Shown here: one piece after another, positions 34,391-45,539 of the stretch
How the letters are laid out: each line of letters starts with the position of its first letter
Position numbering within the stretch: position 1 is the first letter of the stretch
Origin: Cunninghamella blakesleeana
Lineage: Eukaryota; Mucoromycota; Mucoromycetes; Mucorales; Cunninghamellaceae
NCBI GenBank assembly: GCA_017871115.1
Contig: JAFCIZ010000001.1
Span: forward strand, 6,942,001 to 7,006,000
Direction of reading: 5' to 3'
Length of the DNA: 64,000 nt
Program-made: the position numbers and the translations under genes
The notes under the pieces: model-generated
Database searches by the model: none
What the model was told of the DNA's origin: nothing
Seen by the model: the letters and a program-made list of their open reading frames with translations, nothing else

Positions 34391-36297
34391 GAGCATTAAG
34401 TTTGATTTTATATATATATATATATATATATATCAATACTTACTTTAGCAGAGCGAGATTTGTCGGCATGGACTGTACTACGAGGAACAATATCATAGTC
34501 AGGAGCAACAGGGAGTGGAATATTAACATGCAACTTTGTTTCATCGCTAGATAAATTATAAATCATAAAAATGGATCATGTATAAGTTATTTCGTCCATT
34601 TTATTTTATTTTATGTTATTTTATCCACATTATCTATTTTATTTTATTTTTCTTACATATCCTTAGCAGCATCTTCCATTCTGAATCTCTTTCGTTTATG
34701 TAACCTGAAAAATAAGTAAAATGAAAATAAAAATAAATACGTGTATATATAAGTAAAATGATACTTTTTGATTTATGTATATACACTTACATTTCCTCTT
34801 TACTATATTCTTGACTTTCATGTCTTCGCTCACGATAACTTTCACTTCTTTTTAGTACCAAGCGAGTCCATTTAGCGACTAAGTGATCCGCTTTACGTTG
34901 AACTGAAGTTTCTGCACGAGTTGATTTTTTATAAAATAATACAATTTTACCAATTCCACTTTCACGTAAATGTTCGGCTGCAGCAGGTAATTTATCTAGG
35001 ATTTCTAATAGTTCATTTTGAATTTCTAAACTAGGCAATGCACGATCTGGTAATGGTTCCAACCATAATCGAATAGCATCTAATAGTTGATTATCTAAGA
35101 TACTATCAAATAAACTTGAACTATAATAAGAAAAATAAAATGAAAAAAAAAGAAAGCGAATATGATGATGATAAGTAATATTTTAAATATAAATCTTTAT
35201 AAATATATAATTATCCTTTTCTTTTTTCTTTTTTATCTTACTTGTTTAATGTTGTTTTCACTTCATCAATCATTTTTAATTTAGCAATGGCTGGTTTTTG
35301 TTGTTGATTTGCAATAACATCTGTTTCTGCTGCCACCTTCATTCTTTCACGTAAATTATGTAATTCTTCATCCATTGATCTTTCCAAATCTTCTTCATCT
35401 GCTCTTTTCTTTCTTTTTTTTACACCTGACTTTAATGCTTTTTCAAATGCTTCAGCTACTTCATTACGAATAACTATATATAAATATTAAATGTAATTAA
35501 TAAAAATAATAATAGTTGTTGGTCAGGTAATTATTTTTATTTATATTAATTTTTTATTTTTTATTTTTTGCTTGGTTTTTTTACACTTTGTCCGTTTTAT
35601 TATTTTATTATTTTATTTTTATTTTATTTAATATTATATATATATATATATATATATGTATGTTTACCTTGCTCTGGATCTAAAGGTTCTTCAGGTACTT
35701 CATCTCCTCCTTCTTCTCTACGTCGTTGTTTAAGTTCTTGTTTTATTTTTTGAAGTTGGGCTTCTTCTTCTTCAGTGCGTTCTCGTTTTTTAAATGAAGG
35801 TAGCTTTTGCACATTAACACTGGTCAAATTGGTTATTGAAGTTGTATCATTATTTACATTTTCACTATTATCTTGTTCTTTATATGATTGTTCTTCGGTA
35901 TTATTATTATTGTTATTGTATTCTTCATCAGAGCCTATTGTTGTTTATTTTATATATCAATAATAAGGTTACTTGTATGTTCGTGTATTTTCCTCTTTTA
36001 TAAATATGTATAATATATTTATATTTATTGATATTTTTGATATAAATTATAATATGCATGTATATATATATATATATAGTATTATGAATTTAAAGATTTT
36101 CATAAATATAAATACCTTGGTCATCATCTAGATCTGATATTTCGCTCTCACTTCCGTTAAATGTTGGTTCGTTTTTCTAAAAAAATCCAGTATATTTAAA
36201 AATATAAATAAAAAATAAATAATCAAATTGACTTTTCTTTATTTATATTCCTTTATAAATAATAAAATATTACATGATATTCATTGTCAGAAGACAT
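34253..36297 (-). CDS. IWS1: Transcription elongation factor IWS1/Spn1, about 370 aa, 8 exons
   Basis: Nuclear partner of Spt6 and RNA polymerase II in elongation and chromatin maintenance. Exon 1 encodes MSSDNEYH. The next exons are acidic and Asn-rich (SESEISDLDDD), then basic coiled (KKRERTEEEEAQLQKIKQEL). The TFIIS N-terminal-like domain is conserved: NQLLDAIRLWLEPLPDRALP, EILDKLPAAAEHLRESGIGK, IVLFYKKSTRAETSVQRKAD and LVAKWTRLVLKRS. The C-terminal basic tail (NHPYKRLKSRMRNLNQSNQR) matches the family end. The intron just after NHPYK-side junction contains two long (TA)n runs (34354-34388 and 34409-34433). The start is supported by the acidic start typical of Iws1 and a promoter GGCGGTCATC about 90 bp upstream. 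Confidence 0.92.
34354..34433. repeat. Two (TA)n microsatellites in an IWS1 intron
   Basis: About 35 nt and 25 nt of nearly pure TA, separated by 20 nt. Similar runs occur in introns or intergenic DNA near 35636, 39202, 40806, 46933, 57681 and 58655. Confidence 0.85.
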
Positions 36298-36850
36298 TAT
36301 TACTATAATATAAACTGATATAAATTATATATATAAAAGAAAAGTGAAGAGAGAAAAAAAGGGTGAAAAGTGGTGAAAAAAAATATAGGCGGTCATCAAA
36401 TAAATTCAAAAAATTTACATTACCAAATTTAGCACGTACTATTTTTTTTAAATCCGTTCTCAATTCTTTTCGTAAATAACTTTACACATATATTTATCTA
36501 TTTTTTTCGTTATATAATAAATACTTATTTTTTATTTTTAATAATAAAAAATGAATCAATTATGTTAATAAAAATGGTCTTTAATAATTTATATTTATTG
36601 ATATCAGCTGTATAACTAATATAAATTATATTTAATATATAATACATTTTTTTATAGAGGTTTCATAAGCCACATACATATTGATCGATCAACGTTCCAA
36701 CATAATGAAAAAAAAAAGAAAATAAGTGTAAGGAACAACAAAAAATATCACTTTTTTTATTACAATAAAAAAATAAAATATGATGATGAATTGGTGTTAT
36801 AAAAGGAGAAAAGATTATTGATATATAATTTATTTAAATTATTATTTCGT
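36298..36850. other. Intergenic region, IWS1 promoter / P2 3' end
   Basis: No gene seen. Contains the IWS1 promoter with GGCGGTCATC near 36390; otherwise A+T-rich. Confidence 0.55.
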
Positions 36851-37365
36851 TTAATCGAAGAGACCGAAGCCCATATCCTATTGTTTTTTTAAAAATAAAA
36901 TAAGATAAAATAATGATAATCATGATTAATAAACTATTCTCTTTTTCTATTTTTTATACTATATATAATTTGAAAAGAACTTACATCATCGGATTCTTCC
37001 TTTTCTTCTTCCTTAGCTTCTTCGGCAGCTTCTTCAGTAGCACCACCGGCAGCGGCAGCACCACCAGCAGCAGCAACAGGACCAGAGGAGACGGAGGCAA
37101 GTTTGGTAGAACCTTCAGCAATAACCTAATAGAAGAAGAATAAATATTTTTTTTAAATATATTATCTATTATATGTATAAATAATAACAAAAAAAGCTCT
37201 ACTTACTTCGTCAATGGATTTGCCATCAAGAGATTTGATTAAAGAGGATAAACGAGATTCGTCAATTTCAACACCAACGGAACCTAAGAGTTTCTTGATA
37301 TCATCAGCGGTAGGGGCAGTGTTACCACCAGCAACGAGGAGAAGATAAGCAGCAAGGAACTTCAT
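36851..37365 (-). CDS. RPP2: 60S acidic ribosomal protein P2, 108 aa, 3 exons
   Basis: Stalk protein of the large ribosomal subunit that recruits elongation factors. The N-terminal dimerisation domain starts [20 protein letters not shown] and continues [19 protein letters not shown] and [13 protein letters not shown], which are P2 rather than P1 features. After an Ala/Gly-rich hinge comes an acidic stretch ([18 protein letters not shown]). The last exon, spliced in at GATATGGG, encodes the universal tail [10 protein letters not shown]. Codon use is much more biased (CTT, CTC, GCC, AAG) than in neighbours, as expected for a ribosomal protein gene. Confidence 0.97.
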
Positions 37366-38000
37366 GATATAGGATGAACTAAAAAAGTAAGAGGAGGAAA
37401 GAGGAAAAAAAAAAAAGGAAGACGAAGAAATTTGAAATCTCTAATAAAAAATTAACTTTGCTCTCAAAATTTTTTTCGTGATAATGATTGGCTAATTAGT
37501 TAGAGGGAAATAAGCCACCATTTAATACCTAAAGTAATAATAATAGTCAAATTGAGTTCTTTTTAATGCATAAATCTCTTATATTTTATCATAAGCTGTT
37601 TTTATTTTTTTTAATCATATTAAAAAAGTAGAAATTGAAAGTAAATAATAATAATAATAATAAAGTCTACAGAAAGTAAATAAATGAATAGCATATATAT
37701 ATATATATAAATATATATAAATATAAATATAATACAGCATAATATATAAAAAACAAAATAAAACAAATAACCAATGACTTGTAGGAGATAGGTAGTTTGG
37801 AAAAGGTGGGTATATGTACGATAATAGTATTTTTTTTTTCTTGACAATTTACAAAGGATTATAAATAAAAATCAATCAATTAATCAATCTATAAATGATA
37901 GACATTTTAAATAAAATAATACAAAAAATATAATTTTAATAAATTTTATATTATTATAATTATGATTAAGATTGTTTTTGTTTTTTATTTATGTACCTTT
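37366..38000. other. Intergenic region, P2 promoter / Leu5-type carrier 3' end
   Basis: The right of the P2 gene holds its promoter (pyrimidine-rich on the coding strand). The remainder has ATA/TAA repeats. No gene seen. Confidence 0.6.
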
Positions 38001-39196
38001 TTAATCAATTTCTAATACTCGTTTCATTCGTTCATAAACCGCAAAGCTAACAGCCACCATAGGTGTCACCTTCAGATAACCAATACTTAAACCAACATAA
38101 AAGCCTTTCAATCCTTTCACTCTATAAATTTCCTTTGTAGTATCCATAAAACTAACGAACTTATCTGGATTTAATAAGCCACCTACTTGCATTCGTCTTC
38201 TAATCACTTCCAAAGGGTAACTACTTGTTTGAGCTACTAACCCAGCAATACCACCACACACTAATTCCGCCCATGCTTTTAATGGAGGTTTATCTACTAA
38301 TCGTTGTTGACTGGGCGTTAAATTAACATAGTCGTCCGTTGTTGGATCAAAATCTAATTCTAATGGCGCACGTGTATACTGTGATGCTATAGGATGGTGT
38401 CGGGCAAATTTAGTAACAATATGATATGTCCAAAATGAAACACCTGCATAAGGTATGATTCCGGCTAAAGTGGGTAAAAAGCCTCGATAATAATTTAATA
38501 TGTGTAATCCCCCTAATCTTTTCCCTGCTGCTGGCTCATTATAAATTTGTTGAAGTGTTGATATTAATCCTGGTCGTTTCACTCCTGGTTCTTTTACGTC
38601 GTAAGCAAGGCGGACTCTTACTAAATCCAATGGATAAGTGAAAAATACAGATGTAACGCCTATATTTTGTGATATGTTGTTTTTTTTAAAAAAATAAATA
38701 AACAGTAACATAGATTAATCACTTACTAAAATTTACCTTTTTTTTCAGTATATATTAATATATATGTATTTTTTTTTTTTTTTTTTTTTTACCAGCTAAT
38801 GAACCAGCAATGAATTGTCGTTTAGGTGTTTCATGTGATTTTGTAGGCATTAGAAGCTATAGTCATATAAATTCAAGTTTATTAAATATTAGTATATATA
38901 TATATATATATATATTAATAAATTCTCCCTTTCATAACTGTATAATGGTTACTTATGTATATTACTATTCAACTTACAGCACGATATTGTTCATAAGCGA
39001 CAAACTTAATAGCAGCGTATGGAAAGATTCGAATAAGTGTAACTGAGTGTCCTTGAAATAAACCTAATACTCCACCATTTTTAAAAATGTCTCTTCCAGC
39101 TTTGAAAGCGCCCGTAAATGAACCTATTTTTATTTTTATTTATATATAATGAAAATAGGAATATAATAATAAAACCATATATTAATGCATTATTTA

Positions 39197-39235
<39 letters not shown>

Positions 39236-39806
39236 TCAAATAAAATTGCTTACCTGCATATTTTTCAAAAATTGGATTTCTTGCTTGAAATAAAATCTTG
39301 ACTCGATCTAATGGAGCGATTGCTGTCTTTGCCTAGTAGTAGTATAAAATAAATATAAAAAGCAATAAAACAATATTAATATGATTATTACCATTGTTCT
39401 ATTATTATTATTATTATTATTCCTATGCGATATAGGTTTTTCAAATATGTGTAAATATGAAAGTGGAAATAAAATATCCAGAGTAAATAATCTCTTTTTT
39501 ATTTTATCCTTCCTTTCCTCTATATAAATTACACTATATATACAAATAACTATTATATTGTCCTTTCACTTTTTTTATAATTATTATCTCTACTGTATTT
39601 TTATATATGCCTTTTACCATACAGCCAGCTATCCCACCTGCAAGACCCGATCGAATAACATAATCCCAATTTTGTGTTTTTTGTAATTCATTGACTTGCC
39701 CTCTTTTATCTTCTTTTTTTGTAATCTGGGTTGTTGTTATAGTATTGGAAGAAGTAGAAGAAGTAGAAGATAAATTAGGCGAGGGTAAAGTTCGCTGTGT
39801 TTGCAT
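38001..39806 (-). CDS. LEU5: Mitochondrial carrier, Leu5/SLC25A42 type (coenzyme A transport), about 380 aa, 5 exons
   Basis: Inner-membrane carrier; Leu5-type members supply coenzyme A to the mitochondrial matrix. Exon 1 has a Ser/Thr-rich N-terminal extension ([20 protein letters not shown]) and helix 1 ([13 protein letters not shown]). The first signature is [20 protein letters not shown], starting exactly at an intron. The second is [20 protein letters not shown] and the third [16 protein letters not shown]. Other matches include [40 protein letters not shown] and the terminal [17 protein letters not shown]. Three PxD/PxE carrier repeats are complete. A 30-residue loop between repeats 2 and 3 ([20 protein letters not shown]) is typical of this subfamily. 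Substrate is inferred from family. Confidence 0.9.
39202..39233. repeat. (TA)n microsatellite in an intron of the carrier gene
   Basis: About 32 nt of pure TA repeat. Confidence 0.85.
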
Positions 39807-40511
39807 TGAAATACTTTTAAAAAAAATAATAATAATTTAAAAGTGGAAGAAAAATAAAAAATAGAAAATAACAAAGGTAATTTTTTTAACATTTTTAAGA
39901 TACAGTCAATGTGGGAAAAGTAGACATATTTCTAGCTTTTTTATTGGCCGATAATTTTTTTTCCATATGAAATTTATAAATTTTATGTGGAGAAAAGATT
40001 ATACAATAGTAATTTTTTTTATGAAATATATGCATCATTATTCGTTTTTGTATCTACGAGTAAAGTTTTTTTTTTTTTTTTTTCAAATAATATTTAATAC
40101 TAGTTTATTAAAAATATAAAGTATAAAATATAAAATAATAATAATAATGTCGTGTATAAAGCAAAACTTTTAAATTAATATCTGGAGAAAAGATTAGGAA
40201 GACAATTCCTTTTTTGAAAAGCGGTTACTATTTTGGGAATACTCTTATATTTTTAAAATATAAGGTAATAAAAACATCACATTGTTTACTAGTCTTTTCT
40301 TTTTTTAATTTTTAATCATTAATGAAATATCTTATATTTTTATATTAAATTGTATGTATTTTTTTTTCTATTTTATAATTTTCTAATGAAATGACTGTTC
40401 TTCGGTTTGGTTGAAAGGAATTAAAATTCCGCACATTTTTTTTAATGATTTCTATGCTTCAATTTTTTCATTTCTTTTTTTTTTTTTTAAAACGACTGCG
40501 TATTTATAACA
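39807..40511. other. Divergent intergenic region, Leu5-type carrier / CWC25
   Basis: No gene seen. It contains promoter sequence for both genes, AAAGCGGTTAC near 40217 and the AATTCCGC element at 40421-40432 close to CWC25. Confidence 0.6.
40418..40432 (+). promoter_or_regulatory. CCGC element variant with GGAATT/AATTCC palindrome
   Basis: TTAAAATTCCGC shares the 3' half of the recurrent 14-mer and lies about 80 bp upstream of the CWC25 start, in gene orientation. The GGAATT and AATTCC halves around AA form a short inverted repeat. Confidence 0.4.
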
Positions 40512-40802
40512 ATGGGTAATAATAATATAAATAATTTATATATAAATGAATATAATATATTAATATCACAATTTATTATACCTTTATATTCATACTTTAT
40601 TTTGTTTTAATAAAGGTGGAGGTGATTTAAATTTGAAAAAAAGTTGGCATCCGTCAACCTTTAAAAATCAAGAACGATTATGGAAGGAAGAAAAAAAACA
40701 TTCAGAAGAACAACAAAAGATTGAACAAATGAAAAAAGAACTACAAGAAGAACGTCAACTTTTAGAATTACAGAGGTTGCAAGAAGATGCTGGTTCGAGG
40801 TT

Positions 40803-40840
<38 letters not shown>

Positions 40841-41578
40841 ATATTTAAAAAAAAGAAGTATATTTTCTGTTTATATCAATATATTAATACATATATACAT
40901 ACATATGTCTATTTTATATATTAGGAAGAGATCAGATCGATTAGATTGGATGTATGCCGCACCAAACGCAAATGGATCCAAAACAAGTAGTGAAATGGAA
41001 GATTATTTACTTGGAAAAAAAAATGTAGATGAATTATTAAAAAATAAAGCAGCCCAAGAATCGGTAAAATAATAATAATAATTTTTTAATTCATATAAAT
41101 AAATAAATATAGATCAAAGTACTTATTACTGTTTTTATATATTAACTATACATAGTTGACAACCGACGCTTCAGAACGTTTCGCTTTAACCAACGCCAAT
41201 GCTAATACAGAAAGAGATATTCAAGCTAAAATAAGAGAAGACCCGTTATTTGCCATTAAACAAAAACAACAAGCAGCATTAAAATCAATGGTGGATAATC
41301 CTATTTTAATGGAAAAATTAAGGAAAAAGGATAAAAAGGATAAAAAAAAGAAAAAGAAGGATATTAAAGAAGGCCACCGACATCATCATATTGATCATAA
41401 AGAGCATCGTCATAGCAGCAACAGTAGTAGCCATAAATACAAAGATGAAAAGCATAGTAGTAGCAGTAAAAGTAGTAGCCATAGAAGTGAAAGACATAAG
41501 AGCAGTAGAGATGATAAAAACCATCGGGATGATAAGTATAGTAGGGACGATAGATATAAATCTTCTCATAGAAGGTAA
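40512..41578 (+). CDS. CWC25: Pre-mRNA splicing factor CWC25, 250 aa, 4 exons (first exon 4 nt)
   Basis: Cwc25 joins the spliceosome just before the first catalytic step. Exon 1 is only ATGG (40512-40515); its intron ends at 40615 and the frame resumes GT GGA GGT, giving MGGGDLNLKKSWHPSTFKNQ, the exact conserved start of the family. The CIR-N region then continues ERLWKEEKKHSEEQQKIEQM. Exon 2 ends with an unusual GTTAGA donor inside a (TA)n-flanked region, and exon 3 starts KRSDRLDWMYAAPNANGSK, another family signature. The C-terminal domain is basic, with Lys runs, then a His/Ser/Arg/Asp-rich RS-like tail (HRHSSNSSSHKYKDEKHSS) ending YKSSHRR. The rest of the gene is standard. Confidence 0.92.
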
Positions 41579-41825
41579 ATTATATATATATATATATATA
41601 TATTAGTTGTAACTTCAATAAATACCATTCCCCAACTCATTTACAACAAACATTATATCTTTTTTTACTACGGACTTTTAAAAAATATTCCATATATATC
41701 GATCAAATTATTTAAATATTCATTTTTTCCTCTTTCTCTCTCTTTTTTTTATTTTTTTTTTTTTAAATATATATATATATATATCTTTATATATATAATA
41801 TTCTTTAATTTAACTTTAATATATA

Positions 41826-42742
41826 ATGTCATTATCTTCTCAATTTGAATCAACAGCAAGAACTGGACGTGATAATCAATCTTACGATGATACCTATGCT
41901 AGACGTGTACACACATAAATAAATAAAACGAGAGTTTATATATTTATATATATATATATATTAATATATTGGTATTTTTGACAGTCAGGTTGATAAAGTA
42001 TTTTTTAATATATTTATATTTATTATAGGTTGCTGGATGTCTTCCTATAGACAATGAGAATAAACGAGTTCTTTTAGTGAAAAGTAGTAAATATGACCAT
42101 GTTTGGGTGATAGTAATATCAAAAAAATAAACGTCAAATACATAAAACTTGTCTATATTACGCATCTAATCTAATATTTACTATGTATTTTTTTAAAAAC
42201 TTAAATTTAGCCAAAAGGTGGATGGGAAAATGATGAAACTGTAGAACAAGCTGCTGCTAGGGAAACTTATGAGGAAGGTAATGAAATATATATACAATAA
42301 ACAAACAAAAATTAGCCATGGATTAAAAAAAAATCAAATCGGATCAAATTGAATTTATTTACAATTCCCATATACACATGTATATATTTAAAATAATATA
42401 GCTGGTGTTTGTGGAGATATAGGCAGTTTAATTGGTGATTATATAGAATATGATAAATTTGGTAAACCAAAAACTCATTTTTGGTTTTATGAAATGAATG
42501 TAAAAGAAGTTCTCGATAAGTGGCCTGAGATGAGACAACGTCAGTGGGTAAATATAAATATTTATATATATGTATAAAAAAATATGGTACAATCATTGGA
42601 TAATGATTCTTACATTGATCTGTTTATTTTTTTTATTTTTATTTTTTAGTTTACTTATGATGAAGCTTTCCACGTGCTCAGATTTAAACCAATAATGCAA
42701 CGAGTATTACAGAATTCATCTTTTGCTAAATCTCTAACATAA
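41826..42742 (+). CDS. Nudix hydrolase, diphosphoinositol polyphosphate phosphohydrolase (Aps1/DIPP) type, 154 aa, 5 exons
   Basis: Likely cleaves diphosphoinositol polyphosphates and diadenosine polyphosphates. The N-terminus MSLSSQFESTARTGRDNQSY is followed by VAGCLPIDNENKRVLLVKSS. The Nudix box is complete across an intron: GGWENDETVEQAAARETYEE then AGV, matching G-x5-E-x7-RE-U-x-EE-x-G-U. Downstream come KTHFWFYEMNVKEVLDKWPE, QRQWFTYDEAF and the C-terminal helix. At the intron before PKGGWE the reading is HVW-PKGGW, while relatives usually have W-(V/I)-(L/V)-P; either two residues are missing or the splice site differs from the one chosen (GTGATA donor). Only about 80 bp after CWC25's neighbour region, the gene is co-oriented with CWC25. 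Confidence 0.88.
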
Positions 42743-43102
42743 TATATTTATTTTTGTTTTTATTTTTAGTTTTAGTTTTACTTTATTATTACTTTTTTAT
42801 AGATAACAAAATATATCCTATTTACATATTCATGTTATATTGATCATTAAATATACATAATATAATTTTCTTATATATATACATATTGTACAATGATAAA
42901 AATTTTTGATACTTTAAAAAAAATATGTATTTTTGTAATGTGACATTTAACAAAAAGCAATTAAATAAAAAATAAAAATAATTGATGTTTTAAAATGTTA
43001 TTCGATACCTAATTAAATAGTAACTAGAAAACATGTCTAGGTATATATATATATATATAATAAAAAAAGATAAATTATATATAAAGACACGTTATATTTA
43101 TA
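42743..43102. other. Convergent intergenic region, Nudix / SMARCAL1-like
   Basis: Two gene 3' ends with A+T-rich sequence; nothing else seen. Confidence 0.6.
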
Positions 43103-45539
43103 TTAATCAGAAAAATCAAATTGGTCTTCAATTAAATCTAAGTATTTTTTATATTTATCTGTTGACACAACGGTTGTTTTCTCCAAGAAAAATTCTAGCT
43201 CTTTAATATTGGAAGCACCAGTGTAATCCCAACCAAAAACTCCATTTTTTGCATCACAATATCTTTTTCCATAAAATTTAAAATCTGAAAATAAATCAGG
43301 GCGTAATAGTTGAAGTATAGCAAATGAATCTGACGGATATTTGTATAAATGTGAATTATGGATCATGACAGTACGCTTGGCATTTTTTATAAATCTTTTA
43401 AGGGTAGTTCTATATTTTTGCAACTGTTTTTTATTAAAAAATAAAATAAAATAAAGATCATAGAGATATATGTAATAAGTTAGTTTTAATCATACCCTTT
43501 TTCTTTTTAATATATATATATTGATCCTGCTTATTTTAATTTAATTGTTTTCTATTTACTATTTTTTTTTTTTACCATATTATATTTAAGTTGATCACAA
43601 TCATCAAAAATTACAAATTTAAATTTATTGCTGGCATAAATGGATTTGAAATAATGTTCAACAACTTTATAACTAGTAATATAAACCTTGGATTTCTTTT
43701 GTTCTAATAGATTTCGAACGGCCTTTTCCTGATCCATTAAATATTCTCCATTTAATATAGGGTATTGAGTGTCATTGTCATTATCATTACCATTAGCATG
43801 ATCATTATCATCTGAATCGTCCTCTGAATCACTTCGAGCATTATAAATAAATCTGTTATTGATGTTATTGCTGAGATTGATATGTTTGAAATATTTACAT
43901 TTAGGGTAAGTGTCACCACTATCATTTTTTATACAAATATACATTTTATCTTTTACATTTTGTTTTTTTTGTGTTTTTGGAGTTGAATTGGTTTTTCTGA
44001 CTTTTATTAACCTTGGTTGTGGTTGTTTTTGTGCATTTCTTTTAGCTTTTGTAGTTAGTGGAATATGCTTTAATTTTAAAGATACGTAAGTTGAAGACAT
44101 GGTTGTAACTAATGTTCGTTGCTGTTGTGATATTGGTACTGATGGTATAGCTGAAGTGATAAAAGAATCTGGATTATTGTTATTATCAATTTGTTCATCT
44201 ATATTATTTAATTCGTTCTGATTTACTTCACTATTATTTTCATCATTATCATTATTCACTCTATCATCATCATCACTATCATCATCATCTTTATTAGTAT
44301 TAATAGTACCGTCTGTGTTACTACTATTGTCATTGCCGCTGTTATTATTAATATTGCCAATAGAACTTTGATTGTGGTTTCTATTTCCATCTTCTTTTTC
44401 TTCATCTCCATCGTCATTAATAATACATATTTTTTGTTCATCTACAGCTAAATGATATTGAAAATGTTTTTTCCAAGCTTCACAATCAGATGTATTACAA
44501 ACGACCAATATAGGCCAATCTTCTTGATAAATTAAAGCCAAGGCTAATGATTGGTATATTTTTGCCATACTAGTACTATCATTACCGCCGGTGAAGAGAA
44601 CCTTACTACCATTGCAAATTTCTACAGCCTTTTTCACGCCATATCGATCAATTGGTGATAACAATAACTGCCATAAATCTGATTCTCTTAATACTTCTTG
44701 CTGAAACCAACCATCAATCCAATCCAATTGTTCATTTAAATTTGCCAGCCGGTTGATTTGTTCCTTATGCTCATCCTTTTTTAGATTCTCCATTAATCCA
44801 TCATATGTTTTAGGTAAGTATTGAAGAACGGCTGAAGGTATACCAATTACATCGAATATTTCTGTATTTCTACAGAGTGCTCTCCAAACTGTAGAATAAG
44901 TTTCAATGTCTGCTGAAATAACCCAGCTTTCTAAATAACTATTCCATCCAACTTTATTGGGTATAATTTGCAATATGGTTTGAATATATCGATGTCGATC
45001 AGTGGCTGAAATAAGAATATCGGTATTAGAATGTAATGTTAACCGTATGACGGGCCTTTCTATAAAATTCATATTGCTATCTCTACGTTTACGACGTTTT
45101 GCTACTAGTGATTCATTTGTTTTAAGAGGATAAATATCTTTAGACAAATTGATGATTGATTTATTCTGAGTTTCACCATAAGCACGTTTTGCTATATTAT
45201 TTGTATTGAAGTTGATTTCTGAATATACTGTTGTTTTTGATTTATTCCACATAAAGAAGTGACATATATCTGAAGCACACTGTTATATATATATATATAT
45301 ATATATAAATAAACAAGCATATTATAAATATTTAAAGAATATCAGAAAAATGTAAAGAGTAAAAAGAGAGAGGAAAAGATTAGGTTTTTGAATATAATGT
45401 TTTTTTATTATAAAAAAAGAAAGCGCCCTTTATATTGATCACTTGCCCTCCAATACCATTTACCGCGATTAGGTCCTGGTCTTAGCACTTCTCCACTTAA
45501 GGCCTCCTTCCCACATTTACAAAGTGGTACTTGGTTCAT
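43103..45539 (-). CDS. GRF zinc finger plus degenerate SMARCAL1-like SNF2 protein, about 705 aa, 3 exons
   Basis: Exons: 45447-45539, 43576-45279, 43103-43423. The first intron is GC-AG (AGG|GCAAGT...ACAG|TGT). It joins CKCGKEALSGEVLRPGPNRG, KWYWR and CASDICHFFMW into one GRF zinc finger with C7, C9, C32 and C37. Residues about 105-185 resemble the HARP/SNF2-flanking region (WNSYLESWVISADIETYSTV). The ATPase lobe is recognisable by LLLSPIDRYGVKKAVEICNG, YQEDWPILVVCNTSDCEAWK, FKFVIFDDCDQLKYN, ILQLLRPDLFSDF, YCDAKNGVFGWDYTGASN and ELEFFLEK. But GMGLGKT-type Walker A is replaced by TGGNDSTSMAK (about 261-271), DESH by DDCD (about 590-593) and the LSGTPAMSRP motif by MIHNSHLYKYP. The protein stops before the second RecA lobe. 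An Asp/Asn-rich insertion of about 200 residues splits the lobe. It cannot be an ordinary ATP-driven annealing helicase; a DNA- or protein-binding scaffold is inferred. Confidence 0.8.
45447..45539 (-). other. GC-donor first exon of the GRF-SNF2-like gene
   Basis: This 93-nt exon encodes 31 residues ending YWR. The donor is AGG|GCAAGT (45441-45446), the consensus form for GC-AG introns. The 167-nt intron ends TATAACAG at 45280-45287. Joining gives W-R-C-A-S-D-I-C, completing the fourth zinc ligand of the GRF finger, so the gene starts about 290 bp upstream of the first ATG of the long open frame. Confidence 0.8.
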
